64,000 nucleotides of DNA. Source: Thunnus maccoyii. Its lineage: Eukaryota; Chordata; Actinopteri; Scombriformes; Scombridae. The DNA lies in contig NC_056540.1 in assembly GCF_910596095.1 (NCBI RefSeq), positions 15,774,501 to 15,838,500 of the forward strand. The letters run 5' to 3'. Shown piece by piece: positions 57,501 to 64,000 of this stretch. Each line of letters starts with the position of its first letter. Positions within the stretch are counted from its first letter, which is position 1. A program made the position numbers and the translations under genes. The notes under the pieces are model-generated. The model saw only the letters and a program-made list of their open reading frames with translations, was not told the origin of the DNA and made no database searches.

Positions 57501-60201
57501 CTACATGGAGTGTTGCATTATGGGTTGTTTGTAGCCTTAATGTTGCTAGGCTAGCAAGTGTCTTAAAGTCTGTTTATAGTCAGCGTGTTAGAGTCAGTCA
57601 GCACTAAAAGTGTTTCATTAGTCCAGTTTCACCTGCAGGAGTTTCTGAAGGTTTATGTAACGTGTTTTTCTGCCACAGAGGAAATAAAATTCACAACAAG
57701 TGAAAACGAGTCCAAAGTGTCTTCTGATGTCTCTACTGCAGAAACAGAATATGTCAAGCTGCCAAATACCACTGTGATAGATGATAAGGAGCTCAAAAAC
57801 ACAAACAGGCACTTATAAATGCTAACTGCCGGAGAGAATAAATTTTTAAAAATAATTTTTTAACACTTCCAAGAGCCTGGTAGGAGAGTGCGAGAATGTA
57901 ACTATACTATACTTTCCAAAAACAGGTGTGGGAAGGGGGAGGGGTCGTCTTATAATCAGGGCCGCCTTATATTCAGGCCAATACAGTATTTAGAAACCAA
58001 TTATTTTATAGCATCTGAGGTTTAAATTATTTTTTAATGGAGGTTACCACAACGGTTTGAATGGCTTTGCTAATATGTGCAGTAAGGAAAAAAATAATGC
58101 TGCGGCAGCTCTACCTGACAAAATGTTAACCAGAGATACACATCATCATTTCAGTGTGTATGTGACAGAGTTTAAGGTGAGCATGCTGTGTGCTTAGACA
58201 GCAGTAAATTACTGTCAGCTGTCAATCAACCAAACTGACCTATGAGGCTCTTCCTTCGACTCTGATTCTGGATCCTGCTCTTCTCAGTTTGGCAAGGCAA
58301 TCCTACAAACAGAGAACATACACAATAGTTTCATTAAAAGAGCTCCTCCTCTCTTCCAGCCAACATAATTGAACTGAAACAGCTCTTTCCCTGTCTTATC
58401 AACTATAGTTACTCTCACTTTCATCTAACATCCTCTTAAATTGGTCACCCTCTCTTTATATTCCTCTATCCATCCTCCTAAATAGCCACTGTCCTCACAT
58501 CTACTACAATTTATGTCTTTGCCTGAATCTATTCTTTGTCCTTTCCAGTCCATCATCCCCTTAAAGGACCACAGTCTTAATTTTGCTTGTTTTAGCCTAA
58601 TCAGAGCAAATTGTGCATACTTGAACATAACTGCCAACAATTTCCCAAATCAAACTATGATCTTCACAGGAAAATGTACCGTTTTACAACCTGGGTTTTA
58701 TTGTGTTTGCCATAATTCCTATTGGTTGTGCACATTTTAATGACACTAATTCAGTTGGCAACATCTGGAGACATGATGGTAATATGCTACACAAGGGCAA
58801 AAACAATGAGCGCACAATGCACATAATCACGCAGGCTATGAACAAACCTACAGTTTTACCATATTGTCTATACCACTTAATTAGAGGTGAATGTGAAAAT
58901 GAGCACACCTAAAATGTCAGTAATATTTTTTTATTACATAGAAAAACTGGGAATGGTAGGTACAGAATAACTCAGCTCAACCAGTAAGTCATCAACAAAA
59001 CCTCATGGATTTCTACAACAAAAACATGATGTAATAGTCTTAACATTTGCTGTATTTTTCTTCTAAACAAGTGTGGTAAAATTGGCTTGTTTACAACCCG
59101 ATCTGATCTTTTCACTGCTTATCTTCCTGTTGTCTTGCACCAGAGATGTCATCATGTCCCCAAATCTCAGTAATGAAGTTATGTAGTAAAATGCCATCAT
59201 AACAAATAGGAAAGATGGCCGAAATTACAAAATCAAATCCAGGCTGTAGAAAACTAAAATCTCCTGGAGACTGATTTTCCACTTTCCTGCCTTCAATTAG
59301 TTTCCAACCACTTCAGCAGTAACTAAAAACTGCTTCAAGTGAGCATTTTGTTACTTTTGTTGTGTCGTATAATCATTGTGTAGAAATTGACTGGTCTGAA
59401 ATAAGCACAATAAAATAAACCTTATTTATCACATTACTACTTCTAAACTTTACTTCCCTCCCTCTGGCCCTTGTATCCTTTCCCCACCTCTATTTCCAAC
59501 ATCAAGTTTTTTTTTTTAAACTCTCCATTCCTCCTTTCCCTTACTCACCCTCGGGCTTCTGGAAGCAGTAACACCATTCGTTGTTCGACAGCTTGCCGTC
59601 TTTGAAGGAGTCACAGGAATTAAAAAGGGGCTTCATGCACAGCTCATACTTGTCCAGGTAGATGGCGCTCAGCTCTGATTGGTCCAGCAGGAGGTCGAAG
59701 TTCATGTCTAGTTTGTTGAACATCCAGCCCAGAGAGTCCTTACAGATTGGCAAGATGCTGGTGTCAAAGTCTAGAAACATTGCAGACAGAGGCAAAAATA
59801 AAGAAAAAAAGATTGAAGTAAGCATTTTTTAAACTGCAGGACATGCCCTGGTCATTTAGATTTTTATCTTTTTCAAGTAGCACACTGAGATTTGAGTGCG
59901 TGTGAGTGTGTGGTGGCTGAGCTGAGATGTGTTGAGACATGTTGACATCGCAAAGAACAGAGCAGGGTCGCTGTCAACATCACTACCAGCTCTCATGAGG
60001 ACTGAAAAGCGTAGCTGTTCAACAGCAAAGGGCTGTGTGCACACATGCACACGCACACATCTTGTGGGGGGATGTACTCACGTCCAGTGGTGGCGTCAAA
60101 GCTGTCAGAGGATATGAGGTCTCTGTTGGCGTCGAGGTGCAGAACTCCGAACCACTCCTTCAGTCTGGCAGCCAGACTGTGAAGCTGTGCATCTGTGCAG
60201 G
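54335..60201 (-). CDS. spock1: SPOCK1 (testican-1) proteoglycan, 3' five coding exons
   Basis: Exons 60201-60082, 59770-59549, 58302-58240, 56602-56465 and 54531-54335 join in frame (all junctions phase 1), about 246 residues. Order: start of the EC domain (CTDAQLHSLAARLKEWFGVL); two EF-hands (KLDMNFDLLLDQSEL and CDSFKDGKLSNNEWCYCF); a linker; a thyroglobulin type-1 domain with CHGSTGQCWCVDKYGNE; an acidic tail with SGDFGSGGAVILLDD, ending DDEIGYVW and TAG. Testicans are secreted brain-rich proteoglycans. The SGD and SGG serines in the tail correspond to the GAG attachment sites of testican-1. The SGDFGSGG motif and GYVW end (human GYIW) favour SPOCK1 over SPOCK2 or SPOCK3. Signal peptide and Kazal exons are not found up to 64000; the mammalian gene has very long introns, so they probably lie to the right. 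Confidence 0.93.
54792..55187. mobile_element. inverted-repeat MITE in spock1 intron (about 0.4 kb)
   Basis: The left end TTTAAAGGACAGGTTCACAA and the right end on the other strand, ATTCAAGGTTCACAGTTTTT, pair as inverted repeats continuing through TTTTTCAAGT / TTTTTCAGGT. It lies in the last spock1 intron. Confidence 0.75.
56465..56602 (-). CDS. spock1: spock1 thyroglobulin type-1 exon
   Basis: Encodes SYIPRCTEEGYFKPTQCHGS and TGQCWCVDKYGNEIAGSRKQ, with the diagnostic CWCV motif. It ends TGCG/GTAAGA. In the intron just below the donor lies a CA repeat on the minus strand (plus TG at about 56430-56453). Confidence 0.95.
57077..58113. mobile_element. hAT-like non-autonomous element in spock1 intron (1.04 kb)
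   Basis: The termini TAGAGCTGCC on both strands are flanked by an imperfect 8-bp target duplication (CCTGAAAC at 57069-57076, CCTGACAA at 58114-58121). Short TIRs with an 8-bp duplication are the hAT signature. It contains a GTCGTCTTATAATCAGGG motif near 57945, as in widespread fish repeats. No intact transposase ORF. Confidence 0.65.
58240..58302 (-). CDS. spock1: spock1 short linker exon
   Basis: A 63-bp exon encoding LPCQTEKSRIQNQSRRKSLI, matching LPCQNEMNRIQKLSKGKSLL of human SPOCK1. Phase 1 at both ends. The first Cys belongs to the thyroglobulin domain. Confidence 0.92.
   Translation of the reverse strand, partial: DCLAKLRRAGSRIRVEGRAS
59549..59770 (-). CDS. spock1: spock1 EF-hand exon
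   Basis: A 222-bp exon encoding ILPICKDSLGWMFNKLDMNF, LDQSELSAIYLDKYELCMKP and LFNSCDSFKDGKLSNNEWCY. It is nearly identical to human SPOCK1 and contains the paired calcium-binding EF-hands and their disulphide cysteines. Confidence 0.96.
60082..60201 (-). CDS. spock1: spock1 EC-domain exon
   Basis: A 120-bp exon encoding CTDAQLHSLAARLKEWFGVL and HLDANRDLISSDSFDATTG. It ends GGAC/GTGAGT in phase 1. Its acceptor on the minus strand is TGTGTGCAG at the end of a long TG repeat (plus CA at 60204-60274). Confidence 0.88.
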
Positions 60202-60203
60202 CT

Positions 60204-60204
60204 G

Positions 60205-60235
<31 letters not shown>

Positions 60236-60239
60236 ATAC

Positions 60240-60274
<35 letters not shown>
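60204..60274. repeat. CA microsatellite at the spock1 EC-exon acceptor
   Basis: A CA run with CG and TA interruptions. On the minus strand it is a TG run that ends in GCAG at exon 60201. Confidence 0.95.
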
Positions 60275-60278
<4 letters not shown>

Positions 60279-60509
60279 AATGAGGAGAGGGGATTCTATC
60301 AATCTGCTGCTGTCATCAGAGGAAAAAGAAAGAAAACAATTCTTTTCTGGCTTCTTATCAAACTTTCATTTCATTTCTGCTGTGTACTTTTCCTTATTCT
60401 TTCTTTTCTTTTTCCTCATCCAACTCTTCTCCTTGAGTAAACACAGTCGAGTGATAACAGATACCGAACCACTGCTATCTCTTGACAGTTACCATAGGAA
60501 CCCCATCTG

Positions 60510-60538
<29 letters not shown>
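60510..60538. repeat. CA microsatellite
   Basis: Simple CA run at the edge of a dispersed repeat (about 60540-60700) rich in GGTCCCCATGAGGAC-type phrases. Confidence 0.8.
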
Positions 60539-60543
<5 letters not shown>

Positions 60544-61842
60544 ATAAGTTATCCTCGTTAGGACACTGCATTGACTTCCATTCATTGCGGACAGGCTAAC
60601 CCTAACCTTAACCTTGGTCCCCATGAGGACTATTGGTCCCAACAAGGTCGGAGTTTATACTGGAAAAGGTCCTAATGAGGTAACAAAAATGTGCGCACAT
60701 AGACACACACAGAGAGGAGTTTCCTTGTCTGTTGTTGTTTCTATCTGTTTACCATTTAGTGTTCCTGTTCAAATGAGTGATTTTATCCGTGTGGGGAAAC
60801 TACACATGCATTCTCTCTCTCTCTCTCACACACACGTGGACAAAGGTGTATTTGAAATCACAAATGTCATCTGGACCTCAAGTGGAAAATAAAGTGATAT
60901 CTTGCAGTGAGAAACCACTTGAGCATTGTGTTTTATCCGGGGCGAATCTGTGTGTGTGTGTTTGTGTTTTTATGCGTGATCACACTCCACTGCACAGCCA
61001 AACAGAAAGCTCATCCAACACTGCCAGACATGCTGATGCTATTCTCCATGTTAACTATCCAAAGAGAGCACAAATTGAACATTATTTTTAAGGACATTCC
61101 TAATTAAAAATATAACTCAGCCTCTGTCACTGCCTAACAAATCCCTGGTTGCTTGAGCCCTGTGGGACTGACAGGGTCTGCCTGCAATTCAAGCAGACCT
61201 CTGCCTCTGCTGTCTCCCTCTGCGTCTCTGTCTGTCAATCTCTGTCTTTCTTTCTCTCTCTGTCCTGCGTGTGATTGGCATATTTTTTCCCCCGTTCTGT
61301 TTTCTTTTGAGAGCTTGATAACGTGCCTGAAGGACAAGAGCCATTCTCCACCTCATACTGAGCCTGCCAATCCAAACTCTCCGGCTTTATCGTGGAAAAT
61401 AGAAAATGTAGAAGGAGGTTGTTAACATTCCTGCGGCTCTCCTGTTTTCAGAAATTAGGCGGTTCACTGTCAAACATGCAACAGTTTCGAGCGTTCAAAG
61501 AGTCACGTATGAATACAAATCACAAGGATTCAGTTAAGAGAATAATTTCAAATTCTTGGATATTGGACTAGAAATTAAAAAAAGTAGAAATTAGACACAG
61601 ACAACCCACTATCACTTGCATGCAAATACAATGAATCCTATATCAGGAAAAAGAGAAATATCATCTCATCCAAAGTCTCTCTCTCTCTCTCTCTCTCACA
61701 TACACACACCACACATACACCAGAGGTATTTACTCTAATGGAGAGAACAGAGCAGATTGGCCACTGTGTGAAGACCTAGATCACACTCTGCTGTCAGTGG
61801 ATAAAGTCGTCTGCAGCATGACATCAAAGAGGTGTGTGCGCA

Positions 61843-61878
<36 letters not shown>

Positions 61879-63159
61879 ACACAAAAGAGCACGCCACAGA
61901 GCCAGAGGGAATTTTTATGCAGGTATTTTCACTCTGGGCCGAGAGATGTTGCCACGTCTCTTTGTTAGAACGGTTTCAGTTTTTGTTGAGTCATTCTCCC
62001 CCCATCCTATTATCGAACCGTGTTCTGCATCCAAGCATGTATGCATGTATACACACACACACGCCCAGTATTTGATAGTTATATTTTGGGATTGTGTCAT
62101 TATTGCAGCTGCTATAAAAACAGTAGATGCCCCCACGTAACAGATGGGAGCTGAGAGGAGGAAAAATAACATCTATCTGGCCGGCAATCCATGTGAGATT
62201 ACCTCCAGAATCCCAAGGTGGTCCGTGTGTGTGTTTCTGTGTGTGTGTGTGTATAATATAAGCCTTCAGGACCAGACAGATAACACTTCAGAGTGCTCTT
62301 TATTTCCACGGTCTAGAGCAGAGAAAAAAAGTGCAAAATACCAACAGCTAAACATTATTTGTCTTCACTTCCTGAGTAAAACTCGGGCAGAAGTGGAGTC
62401 TGTAGCTTGTTCTTTTCTGAACACGACCCTCAGAGAAAACTTTATCCTCCTATTCAGTTATATGACCCGTTCTTCATCCTCACATCAGGTTTTTCCTTCA
62501 TTGTCTTCCATTGTGTTCCCACCCATTGCCATTTGAATCACTCTCTGCCTCTGTGATTCTTTTGTTGCCTTTAAGGACTTCTTGCTCATTTCCCTCTATT
62601 GCCTGTTAATGTCCAATCTCTCTCCTCTCTCACTCTGTCAATTTTCTGAGATTCAACAGAAGCCACTTATCACACCTGGCTGTACCTAACTCAGTTTCTC
62701 TTGACTTAGAAGACACTTTGATATGCCCAGCTCTTTCTATTTCTTTCTCTCACCTAAATTGCTTTGAGTGCTTCATTTCCCATCTCTCTCCTCGCACACA
62801 CCCCTATAGACTCCAAAGATTTAAGTGTTTCTGTTTTTCCCTTTGATATCCACTCCCTCTGTCCTTCTCCTGCTCCTTCCACTTTTTCTCCTTTTGACTG
62901 CTGCTTTGACAGTCTCTGACCTTCTCTCCATCTCTTTCTCTCAAGTCTCTTGGACTTTGCACTACGGCCCTAAATGAGTCTCAGTGGACCCGTCTTATCT
63001 CTTTCTCCCGGTGTGACCCAAATTGTTTCGGACAGGCCCAACATTGCTGCTTCTGCTACAAGTCCTTTTGCAGGGCAATGAGTCAGAGAGCTGGAGCTGA
63101 AAACTGAAGGACACAACGCGATACATCTCAACAAGATAAAACAGCCTGTTAATCGTTCC

Positions 63160-63185
63160 CCTCTCTCTCTCTCTCTGTCTCTCTC

Positions 63186-63266
<81 letters not shown>

Positions 63267-63272
63267 TTATAT
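63160..63272. repeat. compound CT and TA microsatellite
   Basis: A long CT run (to 63236) passes directly into a TA run (63237-63260) and then a TATATTTA-rich stretch. Confidence 0.95.
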
Positions 63273-64000
63273 ATTTATGAACCACAACAGGGTCAGGCAG
63301 GCTTAAAAATGTCAGAAACGACATCAAAGCTTTTCCACATGTGATTGCAAAGGTTGCACTGTTTCAACAGAGCTGTATTTGATGTGGAGACCAACAAGTG
63401 ATGTGGCTGCTGTCAGTAGGATACTTGATCAAATGTCTCATAAGCGCTTCACAGCTTGACTCAGGCAACATATTGACCCACCTCAGAACTGGACCCAAGA
63501 GTTTGCACAAACCAGGGTATGTCCATATATTCAGATTTTATACAGTTTGCTTCGTTTTGGATTGAAAAAAATCATTATGCCATATGTACTGTATGTCTAA
63601 GGTGTAGAGATATTTTACTACAACATTTGTACAGTAGGTCATCAGATCTACTTATTATACAGTATATTGTACATGTACACTAAGTGATTTATGGCTCCTA
63701 CAAGGGGTAACAAAATCAGAGGGGTGTTGAGATGATTCACTGTTTTTCTTTATGATGCTGCGTAGTTTGACCTCTTCAGGCCTGAAAAATATTCAAATCC
63801 CTTTTAGGTGTAAACATTGTTTTATTTCAAGATGTCACACTGTGTAGCAAAGCTGTTGGGAGCTACTGAACTAAATGCATTATTTGTCTGGCTGATTATG
63901 CTGAGCCTTCGTCATTATTCATTTGACAAAATGTGTTTTTCATTATTATTAATTCGCTTTTTGAAGACGTATCTCATGTTCCGCTTCGCATAGCAGATGT

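Larger units (their letters stand above)
60275..64000. other. spock1 intron (5' side), non-coding
   Basis: No Kazal-domain or signal-peptide exon of spock1 was found. It contains CA runs (61844-61882), CT runs (61676-61697) and the CT/TA compound microsatellite at 63160. Probably one long spock1 intron. Confidence 0.5.

Noticed and set aside
57585..57818. 77-aa ORF in the spock1 intron
   Set aside because: Lies inside the hAT-like element, has no recognised domain and no continuation in either direction.
54335..59825. Assignment to SPOCK3 or SPOCK2
   Set aside because: The tail motif SGDFGSGGAVILLDD and the GYVW end match SPOCK1; the other testicans have different acidic tails.

Overview
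The window is nuclear DNA from a bony fish. Genes are split into many short GT-AG exons, introns and intergenic DNA are full of CA/TG, GA/CT and other microsatellites and foldback DNA transposons, and the encoded proteins are vertebrate-specific families. Several dispersed repeats resemble ones I associate with spiny-rayed (percomorph) fishes, so a perch-like teleost is likely; the species cannot be named. There are no bacterial operons, CRISPR arrays or prophages, and I recognised no tRNA or rRNA gene.

Four protein-coding genes can be reconstructed exon by exon with continuous reading frame. (1) 13.7-21.1 kb, minus strand: an APBB2/Fe65-like 2 adaptor gene, with N-terminal region, WW domain and first part of PTB1. 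Its remaining PTB exons are not found in the 13.7 kb that follow, so they lie beyond position 1 or are missing. A GC-rich putative promoter lies near 24.3-24.7 kb. (2) 25.8-33.4 kb, minus: complete dele1, 12 coding exons, 546 aa, a mitochondrial stress relay protein with Sel1-like repeats. (3) 39.5-50.1 kb, plus: complete Bicaudal-C gene (probably bicc2), 19 coding exons, 907 aa, KH domains plus a C-terminal SAM domain. (4) 54.3-60.2 kb, minus: the last five coding exons of spock1 (testican-1), covering the extracellular calcium-binding domain, thyroglobulin type-1 domain and acidic GAG-bearing tail; the 5' exons lie to the right of the window.

Layout: apbb2 and dele1 are head-to-tail on the minus strand; dele1 and bicc2 are divergent across about 6.1 kb; bicc2 and spock1 converge across about 3.7 kb. 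The genes act in unrelated processes (APP/nuclear adaptor signalling, mitochondrial stress signalling, mRNA regulation, extracellular matrix), so this is a syntenic neighbourhood rather than a functional cluster.

The rest is repeat-rich non-coding DNA: at least eight inverted-repeat elements, several repeat pairs, a 100-bp ACATA satellite, and microsatellites that in three places sit directly against 3' splice sites. I found no convincing new biological system. The most useful leads are the TG-repeat splice acceptors in bicc2 and spock1, transposons pressed against dele1 splice and promoter sites, a Tyr in place of the second WW-domain Trp in the APBB2-like protein, and a candidate divergent promoter near 10.2-11.3 kb.
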